A stretch of DNA of 64,000 nucleotides from Candidatus Bathyarchaeota archaeon A05DMB-5 (GTDB taxonomy: Archaea; Thermoproteota; Bathyarchaeia; Bathyarchaeales; Bathycorpusculaceae): the NCBI GenBank assembly GCA_019685655.1, contig JABFQP010000001.1, positions 372,001-436,000 on the forward strand, written 5' to 3'. The notes beneath the pieces are model-generated. The model saw only the letters and a list, made by a program, of their open reading frames with translations. It did no database searches and had not been told where the DNA came from. Position 1 is the stretch's first letter. Each line of letters begins with the position of its first letter. The position numbers and the translations under genes are program-made. Positions 36,091-45,659 of this stretch are shown piece after piece.

Positions 36091-37749
36091 ATGGTTAAGA
36101 TTAAGAGACCCGTTAAGTGTTTGACGGGTCCAGAACTGCATTGCAAGAACTGGCAGATTGAAGGCATCCTACGCATGCTTTTTAATGTTGTTGACCCAGA
36201 AGTGGCTAAAGACCCAGAAAAGCTCATTGTTTATGGCGGCACGGGCAAGGCTGCGCGAAACTGGGAATGTTTCGAAAAGATTGTTGAGACGTTAACGGAG
36301 CTTGAACCTGACGAGACTATGCTTATCCAAAGCGGCAAGCCAGTTGCTGTTTTTAAAACTCATGAGTGGGCTCCTCGGGCTTTAATTGTTAACGCGATGC
36401 TTGTGCCGAAGTGGGCTACTTGGGATTACTTTTACGAGTTGGAGCAGAAGGGCTTAATCATGTTTGGGCAGATGACGGCTGGCTCGTGGGCTTACATAGG
36501 AACGCAAGGAATTTTGCAAGGCACTTACGAGACTCTTGCGGCTGTTGCAAAAGAGCACTTCGGCGGGTCGTTGCGTGGACGGTTTGTTTTAACTGCTGGT
36601 TTGGGCGAGATGGGTGGCGCTCAGCCTTTAGCGGTTACTATGAATGATGGTGTTGCGCTTGTTGTTGAGATTGATAAGTGGGCTATTGAACGTAGGCTCA
36701 AGCATAAGTATTTAGAAATGTGGACTGACGATTTAGATGAAGCTGTAAAACTGGTTATGGAAGCAAAACGTGATGGTGTTCCACGCAGTGTAGGCTTGCT
36801 TGGTAACGCAGCAGAAGTTCATCCAGAACTGCTAAAGCGTGGAATAATTCCAGATGTTCTAACCGACCAGACTTCAGCACACGACCCGCTGAACGGTTAT
36901 TATCCTGCTGGATTATCTAAAAAGGAAGCTGATGAGCTTCGAAAGAATGACCCGAAGGAATATCTACGAAGGGCAAACGAAAGCATGCGCGTGCAAGTTG
37001 AAACTATGGTTAAGATGATGCGGAAAGGAGCTGTTACTTTTGATTATGGAAACAACCTACGACAACAAGCCTACAACGCCGGATTCAAAGACGCCTTTGC
37101 TTATCCAGGCTTTGTTCAGCGCTACATTCGACCCATGTTTTGCGAAGGACGCGGGCCGTTCCGTTGGACTTCGCTTGTTGGTAACAAAGAAGACATTTAC
37201 ACGTTGGATAACGTGATTCTGCGAGAATTCGCCTACGACAAAGAACTGTGCCGCTGGATAAAAAAAGCAAAAGAACAGGTGAAGTTTCAAGGCTTACCTG
37301 CACGGGTTTGCTGGCTTGGCTTCGGCGAAAGAGCAAGATTTGGCAAAATAATCAATGAGATGGTAGCTAAAAAAGAGCTTTCTGGACCAGTTTGGATTGG
37401 ACGAGACCACTTGGACGGCGGAAGCGTGGCTTCACCTAACCGCGAAACAGAAGCCATGAAAGACGGAAGCGACGCAGTGGCTGATTGGCCTATACTCAAC
37501 GCTTTAATCAACGCTGTTGGCGGCGCGACATGGGTTAGTGTGCATCATGGCGGAGGCGTGGGCATAGGTTACAGCATACACGCTGGCATGTGTCTCGTAG
37601 CGGACGGCACGAAAGAAGCAGAAAAGCGCATAGTTACTGTGTTGACAACAGACCCGGGAACAGCAATAGTTAGACACGCGGACGCAGGCTATGAAAAGGC
37701 ACAAAAAATAGCAAAAGAAAAGGGCGTCAAAATGCCAATGCTAAAGTAG
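36091..37749 (+). CDS. hutU: Urocanate hydratase
   Basis: 552 residues. It hydrates urocanate with a tightly bound NAD as electrophile. [28 protein letters not shown] (the NAD loop), [14 protein letters not shown] and [13 protein letters not shown] are intact. The ATG follows GGTGA by five bases. It follows hutI with the small membrane gene inserted in reverse. Confidence 0.97.
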   Translation: MVKIKRPVKCLTGPELHCKNWQIEGILRMLFNVVDPEVAKDPEKLIVYGGTGKAARNWECFEKIVETLTELEPDETMLIQSGKPVAVFKTHEWAPRALIVNAMLVPKWATWDYFYELEQKGLIMFGQMTAGSWAYIGTQGILQGTYETLAAVAKEHFGGSLRGRFVLTAGLGEMGGAQPLAVTMNDGVALVVEIDKWAIERRLKHKYLEMWTDDLDEAVKLVMEAKRDGVPRSVGLLGNAAEVHPELLKRGIIPDVLTDQTSAHDPLNGYYPAGLSKKEADELRKNDPKEYLRRANESMRVQVETMVKMMRKGAVTFDYGNNLRQQAYNAGFKDAFAYPGFVQRYIRPMFCEGRGPFRWTSLVGNKEDIYTLDNVILREFAYDKELCRWIKKAKEQVKFQGLPARVCWLGFGERARFGKIINEMVAKKELSGPVWIGRDHLDGGSVASPNRETEAMKDGSDAVADWPILNALINAVGGATWVSVHHGGGVGIGYSIHAGMCLVADGTKEAEKRIVTVLTTDPGTAIVRHADAGYEKAQKIAKEKGVKMPMLK

Positions 37750-37760
37750 GCTGGTGCACT

Positions 37761-38057
37761 TTGAAGTTTGTTGCTGCTTGCGGCATTTGCTGTGATGTTT
37801 GTGCTCTTCACACTAAACTGGGTTGTGTTTGCAGTTCAGGCGTTGAGGAAATAGCGAAAGAGAAGGTTAAAACTCAATGGGGCGGTAAGGGCGTTTTATG
37901 TTTAGTTCTAGATTGTGCAGTGAAACGCGGCGTTGCTTATTGTATGCGTGATTGCGAAGAATTTCCATGCCAAAAATATTTTGAATGGTGCTTTCCTTAT
38001 GGAAAAGACTACTTAGAAATGCACATGAAAAGAAATCCGAAACAGAAAAGTGAATAG
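37761..38057 (+). CDS. DUF3795 Cys-rich protein
   Basis: 98 residues from TTG at 37761, twelve bases after hutU. Ten Cys are arranged as CGICCDVC, GCVCS, VLCLVLDC, YCMRDCEEFPC, the layout of DUF3795 proteins, which probably bind zinc or an Fe-S cluster. Function is unknown. It is followed head-on by another Cys-rich gene. Confidence 0.75.
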   Translation: MKFVAACGICCDVCALHTKLGCVCSSGVEEIAKEKVKTQWGGKGVLCLVLDCAVKRGVAYCMRDCEEFPCQKYFEWCFPYGKDYLEMHMKRNPKQKSE

Positions 38058-38061
38058 TAAA

Positions 38062-38271
38062 TCAGCGACTGTGAACCTTAACGAACCTCTCAATAGTTCG
38101 GTCATACGTCTTCTCAACATCAGACGGAAACAAGCAACCCGGCAACTCTCCCCTTTCCCTATGATAACTTATGCATTCACAACATTTTCCACGCTTTTCG
38201 CAACTACCATAACTGCACGTGCAATCCTGCAGATTAATCTGCACATTTGGACAAGACTTCCGCTCAATCAT
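38062..38271 (-). CDS. DUF6485-like Cys-rich protein
   Basis: 69 residues. [27 protein letters not shown] and [11 protein letters not shown] follow the pattern of DUF6485. The eight or more Cys suggest a metal-binding knot. AAAGGAAGG precedes the ATG and the TATA-like CTTATAAATAGG inside repeated element B lies about 60 bases upstream. Function is unknown. It converges with the DUF3795 gene. Confidence 0.72.
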   Translation of the reverse strand: MIERKSCPNVQINLQDCTCSYGSCEKRGKCCECISYHRERGELPGCLFPSDVEKTYDRTIERFVKVHSR

Positions 38272-38307
38272 CTCTTAGACCTTCCTTTCGTAGCAACTAG
38301 AATATTA

Positions 38308-38346
38308 CAAATTGAACCTATTTATAAGGGGGGCTATAGCTCTCCC
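38308..38346. repeat. TATA-containing repeated element, copy B
   Basis: Plus-strand core CTATTTATAAGGGGGGCTAT (38318-38337), preceded by CAAATTGAAC and followed by AGCTCTCCC. The part after TATAA can fold into a seven-pair hairpin with a UAUA loop, two of the pairs G-U. Read on the minus strand it supplies a TATA box for the gene at 38062-38271. The same layout recurs at 19679-19707 and 61856-61887. Confidence 0.55.
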
Positions 38347-38425
38347 AAGCCTAACAAACACACTTATCATAGTCTGAAACTTTACAACCAAAAAAGAAAA
38401 AAGAAATTTGGATATTTGCCGTCTT

Positions 38426-40075
38426 CTAGTATTCTTCGCCGAACTCTGATGGCTCTTTAGGCGGTTTCTTCTCTTTCTCTTTTTCCATGCCCTTCGCTGC
38501 GATTAAATCGTCAATTTTCAGTATCATGTTCGCTGCTTCAGTCGCGGACTTCACCACTTGCTGTTTCACACGCAATGGCTCAACAATTTTCAACTCCAGC
38601 ATATCCATGACCTTACCAGAAAACACATCGACACCATAAGAAGGTGAAGCAGCGCTTTCATGTTTAGCACGCAAAGCCACCATAATATCAATAGGGTCCA
38701 AACCAGCATTTTCAGCCAAAATCAAAGGAATAGACTCCACAGCATCAGCAAAAGCCTCAATTGCCAACTGCTCTCGACCGCCAACCTTCACTGCATACTC
38801 TCTAAGTTGCCTTGCAACCTCCGCTTCAGGTGCACCACCACCAGGAACAATCTTTCCATCTTCAACCGCATTTCTAACAACACACAATGCATCATGCAGT
38901 GAACGTTCAGCCTCATCAATAACATGCTCTGTTCCGCCTCTGACAACAATTGTGACAGCCTTCGGATTCTTGCACTCCTTAACATAAACAAGCTTGTCCT
39001 CGCCAATCTTGACCTCTTCAACAACCTTTGCTTCTCCCAAAACATCACGTGACAAGTCTTTAAAGCTAGCCATAATTTTGCCGCCAGTAGCTCTCGCAAG
39101 TTTCTCCATGTCACTACTGCTTACGTTTTTCACTGCCAAGATGCTCTTCTTTGCCAAGAAATGCAAAGCCAAATCATCAATGCCCTTCTCACAAAAGACT
39201 ACATTTGCACCGGCTTCCGCTATTTTTTCAACCATTTCACGAAGCATTCGCTCCTCTTCATCCAAGAAAAGCTTCATCTGCTCTGGACTTTCAATGTTAA
39301 TTTTAGCGTCAAACTCCGTCTTTTCAATCTCCAACTTCGCATTCAGCAACGCTATCTTCGCATTTTTGACAATCTTCGGCATTTGCGGATGCGCAACTTC
39401 CTTGTCAATGACCATGCCTTTGACAAGCTCTGTTTCCTCCAAGCTTTTTCCATGCTTTTTCAGAACCTTAATCAAGTCCACATCAGCCTTGATTTTTCCA
39501 TCTTTTTTCTCTGCAACATGTTTAATTGCGTCCACAGCTAGCTTGGCAAAATGCTCTTTGGAGCCAGCGATGCCTTTGCTACCCATGGATGTTACTGCCA
39601 CATCAATAAGTTTCTCTTCATCATTCATGCTCACCGGAATCGCCATTTTCTCCAAAATTTCCTGAGCCTTTTCGCTAGCTTTCTTGAACCCTTCAATAAT
39701 CACTGTTGGATGAATGTTCTGGTCAAGCAAATTTTCAGCCTTAGAAAGCAACTCTCCAGTTAAAACCGCTGCAGTAGTCGTTCCATCACCCACCTCATTA
39801 TCCTGCGCCTTTGCAACTTCAACAAGCATCTTCGCTGCCGGATGCTGAACATCAAGCTCCTTCAAAATTGTAGCGCCGTCATTAGTTATGGCAACATCGC
39901 CGAAACTGCTGACCAACATCTTGTCCATGCCCCTCGGACCCAAAGTGGTCTTTACAGTCTCCGCTATTATCTTTGCAGCCATAATGTTATTTCTCTGCGC
40001 TTCTCTTCCTGTAGTTCTACCCGTTCCCTCTTTCAAAACTAACACTGGCACTGTACCAGATGGTGCAGCAGCCAT
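38426..40075 (-). CDS. thsB: Thermosome subunit, second paralogue
   Basis: 549 residues from the ATG at 40075, nine bases after GGAGG; a TTG one codon earlier is possible. Motifs match the first subunit ([37 protein letters not shown]) but the chain differs throughout, and the C-terminal tail ends in EFGEEY after a Lys/Pro-rich linker. The two paralogues probably alternate in one ring. TTTATATTTAAG at about 40149-40160 is the TATA box. The run of T on the minus strand at about 38387-38404 is the terminator. Confidence 0.96.
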   Translation of the reverse strand: MAAAPSGTVPVLVLKEGTGRTTGREAQRNNIMAAKIIAETVKTTLGPRGMDKMLVSSFGDVAITNDGATILKELDVQHPAAKMLVEVAKAQDNEVGDGTTTAAVLTGELLSKAENLLDQNIHPTVIIEGFKKASEKAQEILEKMAIPVSMNDEEKLIDVAVTSMGSKGIAGSKEHFAKLAVDAIKHVAEKKDGKIKADVDLIKVLKKHGKSLEETELVKGMVIDKEVAHPQMPKIVKNAKIALLNAKLEIEKTEFDAKINIESPEQMKLFLDEEERMLREMVEKIAEAGANVVFCEKGIDDLALHFLAKKSILAVKNVSSSDMEKLARATGGKIMASFKDLSRDVLGEAKVVEEVKIGEDKLVYVKECKNPKAVTIVVRGGTEHVIDEAERSLHDALCVVRNAVEDGKIVPGGGAPEAEVARQLREYAVKVGGREQLAIEAFADAVESIPLILAENAGLDPIDIMVALRAKHESAASPSYGVDVFSGKVMDMLELKIVEPLRVKQQVVKSATEAANMILKIDDLIAAKGMEKEKEKKPPKEPSEFGEEY

Positions 40076-40150
40076 CAAACATCACCTCCTACACGTTTTC
40101 ATGTATGAAGTGAAACTGAAACTTGGCAAAAATCAAAGGAAAAAGCGCTT

Positions 40151-40160
40151 AAATATAAAT
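40151..40160 (-). promoter_or_regulatory. TATA box of the second thermosome gene
   Basis: ATTTATATTT on the minus strand, about 80 bases before the start codon, with A-rich sequence upstream as in a BRE. It resembles the box at 16851-16860. Confidence 0.55.
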
Positions 40161-40164
40161 TTTT

Positions 40165-41259
40165 CTAACAATCACCAACCCTAAAAATCTTGTATCCAGA
40201 AGCCTTCCTCAACCTATTCATAACAGCCAAACCTAACCCTTCTAAAGGCACACCTTCAGCAATTATAACGTCAACTCCTTCAGAATCAAACTCTCTCAAA
40301 AACCTAAACAAGTTTCTCGCAATAGTTACAAAATCATTCCTACTTCCAAGCGACTTCACAACATCAACCCTATAAAACGCAACAGATTCATCAGTAGCAA
40401 GAACGCCAACTTTCTTACCTTCACGCATAAACACTTCCGCCAACTCCTTAATTCTAGCAACAACAGCTGACAATTCACCCTCAACAACAAACATCTCCGC
40501 TTTCGGAGCATAATGCCTATGCCTTAACCCAGGAGAACGCGCTTGATCAATCGAAAGCTGTTTCTCAGCAACCGCAATCGGATGAAGTCTAACCTCCCCC
40601 AGAATTTTCTTCAACACCTCATAAGGTGTTCCCCCAGGACGCAGAATTTGTGGAGGGTCAACCGTCATGTCCAGAACAGTTGATTCAACTCCAATACAAG
40701 TTGATCCAGCATCCAAAATCGCATCTATACTTCCCTCAAGGTCATCCAAAACATGCTTCGCAGTTGTTGGACTTGGCTTCCCAGCAAGATTCGCGCTTGG
40801 AGCAGCAATTGGACATTCGCTTTCTTTAATCAACGCTAAAGCCACATTATGATTAGGCATACGAATAGCTATCGTGCTCAAACCCGCAACAGCCACATCT
40901 GGAACTATCTCTGAACGCTTAAAAATCAAAGTTAAAGGTCCAGGCCAAAACTCACTCATAAGCCGCTCAGCTTTGTAGGGCACCTTTTTTGTTAATCTGT
41001 AAACGTCTCTAATGTTTTCCACGTGAATTATTGGAGGATTGTCCAAGGGTCTTTTTTTGGCTTCGAAAAGAGCCAAAACGGCATTTTTGTTCAATGCATC
41101 TGCGCCTAAGCCGTACACGGTTTCTGTGGGAAATGCTACTAAACCGCCTTTCTTGATGAAGTCTGCTGCCATTCGAATTTTCTCGATTTCTGGCTTCTTC
41201 GAATCTACTTTTAACACTAAAGTCTCTTTCAAGGAATACCAAGTTCCTTTATTGCTCAT
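40165..41259 (-). CDS. sua5: Threonylcarbamoyl-AMP synthase Sua5
   Basis: 364 residues, the long form with YrdC and Sua5 domains. It makes threonylcarbamoyl-adenylate from threonine, bicarbonate and ATP, the first step of t6A synthesis. GGLVAFPTETVYGLGADA and KKRPLDNPP are in the YrdC half, PSANLAGKPSPT and STVLDMT follow, and the linker SPGLRHRHYAPKAEM leads to the Rossmann-like Sua5 domain. Cgi121 of the KEOPS complex is at 31232-31798. Confidence 0.94.
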   Translation of the reverse strand: MSNKGTWYSLKETLVLKVDSKKPEIEKIRMAADFIKKGGLVAFPTETVYGLGADALNKNAVLALFEAKKRPLDNPPIIHVENIRDVYRLTKKVPYKAERLMSEFWPGPLTLIFKRSEIVPDVAVAGLSTIAIRMPNHNVALALIKESECPIAAPSANLAGKPSPTTAKHVLDDLEGSIDAILDAGSTCIGVESTVLDMTVDPPQILRPGGTPYEVLKKILGEVRLHPIAVAEKQLSIDQARSPGLRHRHYAPKAEMFVVEGELSAVVARIKELAEVFMREGKKVGVLATDESVAFYRVDVVKSLGSRNDFVTIARNLFRFLREFDSEGVDVIIAEGVPLEGLGLAVMNRLRKASGYKIFRVGDC

Positions 41260-41329
41260 CTGATTAGAGTAAAACCTAGAAATTAAACTTCTTTTTAAAA
41301 AGAGTGACTAAGCAAAAGTTTCTGTTTCT

Positions 41330-41818
41330 TTAAACAACGTAGTAATCTATTACTTTCTTCATGCTCTTCGGCGTTGCTTGTCTCATAGCAAGTTGCTTCA
41401 ATATTCTTATCATTTGAGGTTGAAAACGAGCTATGTCTGTCAGGGAGATCAAGCCCACAAGGCGTTTTCCATCGACGACAGGCAACTTTTTGATTTTCAT
41501 CTGAAACATCAACTTAACAGCTTCTTCCAAATCCATACTGGGTTCAACAACAACAAGCGGACTTGACATGACATCCTTCACTTTAGTTTTATTAGCATCT
41601 TTTGCATCCGCAACGACTCTTTTCAAAAGGTCTCTTTCAGTTATTATCCCCATCGCTTTTCCTTTTCTAATAGCAATCAAGCAGCCTATCTCAAACTTGT
41701 TCATAACTTCTGCTGCTTCTTTAACAGTCGCGTTCTCATCTATAGTTATTACTTCTTTAACCATAACATCCTCAACTTTCAATGACACGCCACTTTCTTC
41801 TTTTTTCTCTTCAGACAA
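41330..41818 (-). CDS. CBS-pair regulatory protein
   Basis: 162 residues from TTG at 41818, five bases after GGTGA. Two CBS motifs (about 15-70 and 82-135: VKEVITIDENATVKEAAEVM and SPLVVVEPSMDLEEAVKLM) usually bind adenine nucleotides. A short C-terminal helix contains KSMKKVIDYYVV. No effector domain is fused, so it may act on a partner protein. The TATA box TATTTATATAGG is at about 41857-41868. Confidence 0.87.
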   Translation of the reverse strand: MSEEKKEESGVSLKVEDVMVKEVITIDENATVKEAAEVMNKFEIGCLIAIRKGKAMGIITERDLLKRVVADAKDANKTKVKDVMSSPLVVVEPSMDLEEAVKLMFQMKIKKLPVVDGKRLVGLISLTDIARFQPQMIRILKQLAMRQATPKSMKKVIDYYVV

Positions 41819-41856
41819 TAAAATCACCAACTTCTGTATTTTCTCTCCATATCCCC

Positions 41857-41868
41857 TATATAAATAGG
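41857..41868 (-). promoter_or_regulatory. TATA box of the CBS-pair gene
   Basis: TATTTATATAGG on the minus strand is followed by GGATATGGAGAG. This resembles the G-rich tail after TATA in the three repeated elements and gives a clear example of that pattern upstream of a real gene, inside the end of ubiD. Confidence 0.5.
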
Positions 41869-41885
41869 TGTGCAGAAATTTAACG

Positions 41886-43226
41886 TCACAAACTACGCAA
41901 CTTATCAACTAGTGCTTCTACATGCTTATTTGTCGGAATTTTTGCCCGCTCAAACTTTTCTTTAGGCTTAGCGAAAGGTCTAGTAGCATCTAAACCCATT
42001 TTAGTTGTCAAGCCAGTTTCTTGGTCAGCAGAAGAATCCAACGTTGAACCGCGCACATTGTTTATGATGATGAGGTCTTCGTTGGCTTGGAAACGCGTTG
42101 CTACAGCCCACTCCACATCGGAAGCGTCAAACACGTCAATGTCGGAATCCACAACCACTGCATGCTTCAAGCTTGGATGCGCGGCGAACGCAGCGAGCAA
42201 AGCGTTTTTTCCGTCTCCGTCAAGTTGCTTTTCAATAGCTATTACTGCATGGAGCCATCCGCTTCCGCCAATTGAAAGGTTAACCTCGTGCACTTTTGGA
42301 ACAACCTTCGAAACAGCCTCCCAAATCAAAACTTCATGCGGCAAACCCATCAAAAGCTTGTGCTCTGTTCCAGAAGGCAAAAGTGCTTGGTAAACATAGT
42401 CCTTACGATGCATGACGCCAACGATTTCAACAACTGGCTGTTTCCTAACGATGTCATACGTGCCAGTTATATCCACAAATGGTCCTTCATCGACTTCCTT
42501 CTCTGCAGAAATCTTGCCCTCCAAAACTAGCTCTGCTTCGGCTGGAGCGAAAGCGTTTACATGTTCGCATTCAATTAATTGAAGTTTCTCATTCATCAAC
42601 GCGTTCGCAACGTCAAACTCGCTAACTCCAAACGGAATGGGCGAAGATGCTGCAAGCATAACTGCAGGATGAACACCAATAGAAATTGAAACATCCAAAT
42701 CTTTACTAGCTTTTTTTGCTTCTTGCCACAGTTTGAACAGATGTCGAGGAACCAAACGAATTGCTAAATGATTTTTGTCTAAAACTTGAAGGCGATGAAC
42801 TGATACATTCTCAACATTTCCATCCAAACTTCTTGCATGTACAACTGCTGAAGTAATATATGGTCCAGCATCTCTTTCGAAATGTGTTAGAACAGGAATT
42901 TTAGACACGTCATTCTCAAAAACTTCCTTCACTACGCCGTTTCTAACAATTTTGGGTTTTCTCGGAAAATGCCAAGCCTCTGTCAATCTTTTGTAAAATT
43001 CACTTTGGCTTGTAGCGAGTGCAGTGTAGATTCTTTCTCTGTTTCCGCAAACATTAGCAACAACTTTCGTATTATAACCCTTCACTTTCTCAAACAATAG
43101 CATCGCGCCTTGGCGGTCAAAACTTTTCATTATATGGGAGATTTCAAACTTGGTAGACACCCCATCTTTGATGTGTAAGACTTGTTTTTCCAGTTCCATC
43201 TGCTTAAGAAATTCCCTTAGACTCAT
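41886..43226 (-). CDS. UbiD-family prenyl-FMN decarboxylase
   Basis: 446 residues. UbiD enzymes use prenylated FMN to decarboxylate unsaturated acids. The conserved core ITGTYDIVRKQPVVEIVGVMHRKD and the E-x3-D-x2-E region (AAEAELVLEGKISAEKEVDEGPF, with EGPFVD) are visible. In many archaea the UbiD homologue decarboxylates trans-anhydromevalonate-5-phosphate in the modified mevalonate pathway; without neighbours from that pathway this stays a suggestion. It overlaps the next upstream gene by four bases. Confidence 0.88.
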   Translation of the reverse strand: MSLREFLKQMELEKQVLHIKDGVSTKFEISHIMKSFDRQGAMLLFEKVKGYNTKVVANVCGNRERIYTALATSQSEFYKRLTEAWHFPRKPKIVRNGVVKEVFENDVSKIPVLTHFERDAGPYITSAVVHARSLDGNVENVSVHRLQVLDKNHLAIRLVPRHLFKLWQEAKKASKDLDVSISIGVHPAVMLAASSPIPFGVSEFDVANALMNEKLQLIECEHVNAFAPAEAELVLEGKISAEKEVDEGPFVDITGTYDIVRKQPVVEIVGVMHRKDYVYQALLPSGTEHKLLMGLPHEVLIWEAVSKVVPKVHEVNLSIGGSGWLHAVIAIEKQLDGDGKNALLAAFAAHPSLKHAVVVDSDIDVFDASDVEWAVATRFQANEDLIIINNVRGSTLDSSADQETGLTTKMGLDATRPFAKPKEKFERAKIPTNKHVEALVDKLRSL

Positions 43227-43594
43227 GCAACTGCGCCTTCCTTTTCAGTTTCTGTGCGAACAACCTTTTCAATTAACCTTTTGAAGATTGATTGCGCTTG
43301 TATTTCGTTGATTGTCTCTAGATAGATAGAAACCAGTGCAATCTTCTTTTTGATGGAGGATACGTATTCAGCGAACATACGAGCGGAAATCGCGTTTTTA
43401 TCGCCTAAAAGTACTGATGATGAGGGTGGTCCAAGAAAATCTTTTGGTTTCGGAACCGCAATGGCAAGTGTTCCAAGTTTGTCTTCTTTTTCGCTTAGAA
43501 GAATTAGGCATGCATTTTTTGTTTCCAAATAAACTGCCAGAAAGTGCATGTTTTGCTCGATTATTTCGTCTTTAACAATTTTTGCACGTTCCAT
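43223..43594 (-). CDS. Proteasome assembly chaperone 3/4-like protein
   Basis: 123 residues from the ATG at 43594, eight bases after GGAG. The strand-helix pattern ending PPSSSVLLGDKNAISARMFAEYV then KIALVSIYL is the motif region of eukaryotic PSMG3/PSMG4, where SLLGD is highly conserved. I infer a distant archaeal relative; proteasome subunits are not in the window. The stop overlaps the ubiD start (ATGA), so they are coupled, which may indicate a different role. Confidence 0.45.
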   Translation of the reverse strand: MERAKIVKDEIIEQNMHFLAVYLETKNACLILLSEKEDKLGTLAIAVPKPKDFLGPPSSSVLLGDKNAISARMFAEYVSSIKKKIALVSIYLETINEIQAQSIFKRLIEKVVRTETEKEGAVA

Positions 43595-43665
43595 TAACAA
43601 ATCTCCATTGCTTATTTATAGCTTCACACATTCACTATTTATTATTTTCAAGGGCGATTCAATAA

Positions 43666-44316
43666 ATGACCAAAACTAACGCCGAAAAAATCTTGAAATT
43701 ACTCCAAAAAACATTTGCAATGCCAAAATGGGCGACTGCCAAGAAAGAACCCTTCGAAACATTAATAGTGACAATAATTTCACAAAACACTACTGGCAAA
43801 AATACTGCAAAAGCCTTCGAAAACCTCTTGAAGCAGTTCGAAATAACACCCGAAATGTTAGCAAATGCCAAAATAAGCCAAATTGAAGAATGCTTGAAAG
43901 TGGCAGGTTTATACAAAAACAAAGCCAAAACAATAAAGCAAGTTTCTCGAATAATTCTTGAAAAATTCCACGGAACTCTGAAACCAATTTTATCAATGCC
44001 CTTCGAAGAAGCAAGAAAAACACTACTGCAACTCCCCGGAGTTGGACCCAAAACAGCTGATGTAGTATTATTATTTTGTTCAGAAAAGCCAACAATTCCC
44101 GTGGACACCCATGTCAACCGCGTTTCAAAACGGCTCGGTCTTGCGCCTAACAATGGAAACTATGAAGGCGTTCGTGAATCTCTGCAGTCCCTTTACAAAC
44201 CAGAGAACTATTTAGCCGTCCATGTATTGCTGATTGCGCTTGGTAGAAAATATTGTAAAGCCAGAAACCCATTATGCAAGCAATGCCCACTAAACTTGCT
44301 TTGTCCCTCTAAATAA
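43666..44316 (+). CDS. nth: Endonuclease III-type DNA glycosylase
   Basis: 216 residues. It removes oxidised pyrimidines and nicks the abasic site. The helix-hairpin-helix LPGVGPKTADVV supplies the catalytic Lys and PVDTHV the catalytic Asp. The 4Fe-4S loop is C197-x6-C204-x2-C207-x5-C213. A TATA-like box CTATTTATTA about 26 bases before the ATG and no Shine-Dalgarno sequence suggest a leaderless mRNA. Confidence 0.95.
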   Translation: MTKTNAEKILKLLQKTFAMPKWATAKKEPFETLIVTIISQNTTGKNTAKAFENLLKQFEITPEMLANAKISQIEECLKVAGLYKNKAKTIKQVSRIILEKFHGTLKPILSMPFEEARKTLLQLPGVGPKTADVVLLFCSEKPTIPVDTHVNRVSKRLGLAPNNGNYEGVRESLQSLYKPENYLAVHVLLIALGRKYCKARNPLCKQCPLNLLCPSK

Positions 44317-44342
44317 CAATAAACAGAAAGTGAAATAGACTT

Positions 44343-45659
44343 TTAAAACAGTTCTCTGACCGTGAAAAATTCAGATTGGTTTTCTTCTTCCAAAAATGGA
44401 ATTTCTTTCAGGTTCTTGTCGAGTTTGACTTTTCCTATGGCAACGGTTGAAATTTCCTCTTTGATTGGAGTTAGAATTTTCAAAGTTTTTCTGGTGTAGT
44501 CGAGTTCTTGTAAGATGCCTATTCCTAGAAATTTTCTATTTGCATCGTACAAAGCTGTGAGTAATCCTTCCTCGTCGCCTTTGCGTGCTATCATGACTTT
44601 CTTTTTTGCGAATTCTTCAGCTTTGAGTAGTTTTTCTGCGTCAACCCAGCGTTTTCTTCCTATGAGTATCAGAATTTTATCTTCGAATTCTGCAATATTC
44701 AACGGTTTCATTCCTAAAATTTCGTATATCCTCTCTGCCTTCCTTGTATTCCTAACAGTCTTATCCAAATTAAACAGTTCATTTCCTTCAATTTTTAACC
44801 AGTTAAGCGGAAGCAACTGCACTTTCATATTTTTAAGGTATTTCATATATCCCAGTTCCCGCAGGTTTTTGCGTTTTTCTCTATCTCTTTGCTTTATAGC
44901 AATTGGAGAATCGACGACTATTGTTCTAAATTTTTCAAAGACGTCCACAAGTCGATTTGTCTCATCTTTTTGCTGAATGCAGAAAATCAAGTCTGGATTG
45001 AGTTTGCTGACAAGCTGCATTTTATAGTTGACCGCGTCTTCTCCTTCAACCCACCCATCAGTGTTTACAATGATGAAGTCTGGGTTTTCATTCAGAACTT
45101 CCGTTTTTAGTAAACTTAACCCTTCTATTACCTTGTTGATGGCTCTGCTTGGAGAAGTTACGCCTACAAAAAAGGCGTTTTTTGCCTCTAGACTAAACAA
45201 ATCAGTAATCGGTTTAGTGACTATTGCATAAGCAAGAGTGCATGGAGGACCCACATCAGACTGACCCAAATCTCCATCCAAAATCACGCATTTTCTTTTT
45301 TCTTGCATAATCCTGTTTATTAGGTAAGTGCAAAAACTCGACTTTCCAGAATCAACAGCACCTAACACTACGGCCGTGGAAGGCTTTGCTTGGAGATTCG
45401 AAAGTTCCTCGCTTGCCTTAATCCAAGAAGACGGAATAGTGCTTCCTTCAACTTCCTCAATAGTTGCGCCTTCTCCTAACGAAATTTCGAACGTTGTTGT
45501 TTCCTCAACTACAAAAGGCAACCGTTTCCCTTCACGTATCACAACCTTCTTTACGCTACTCAAAGAGGAACCAAACACTTCCGTCTTACCGGAAATGACT
45601 GTGACAGAAGCTGGGCCGTCCACTAAAAGAGTCTTACCTTTTTCAATTGTGCGATTCAC
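44343..45659 (-). CDS. Polynucleotide 5'-hydroxyl kinase of the Clp1/Grc3 family
   Basis: 438 residues from the GTG at 45659, six bases after GGAGGAAG; a start at 45689 would deepen the overlap with the upstream gene. An N-terminal beta domain precedes the P-loop GAVDSGKSS near residue 98, with the lid and Walker B-like ILDGDLGQSDVGPPC, and VNTDGWV. It phosphorylates RNA or DNA 5'-OH ends and in archaea is tied to tRNA splicing and RNA repair. It overlaps the RuvC-like gene by 17 bases. Confidence 0.88.
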   Translation of the reverse strand: MNRTIEKGKTLLVDGPASVTVISGKTEVFGSSLSSVKKVVIREGKRLPFVVEETTTFEISLGEGATIEEVEGSTIPSSWIKASEELSNLQAKPSTAVVLGAVDSGKSSFCTYLINRIMQEKRKCVILDGDLGQSDVGPPCTLAYAIVTKPITDLFSLEAKNAFFVGVTSPSRAINKVIEGLSLLKTEVLNENPDFIIVNTDGWVEGEDAVNYKMQLVSKLNPDLIFCIQQKDETNRLVDVFEKFRTIVVDSPIAIKQRDREKRKNLRELGYMKYLKNMKVQLLPLNWLKIEGNELFNLDKTVRNTRKAERIYEILGMKPLNIAEFEDKILILIGRKRWVDAEKLLKAEEFAKKKVMIARKGDEEGLLTALYDANRKFLGIGILQELDYTRKTLKILTPIKEEISTVAIGKVKLDKNLKEIPFLEEENQSEFFTVRELF

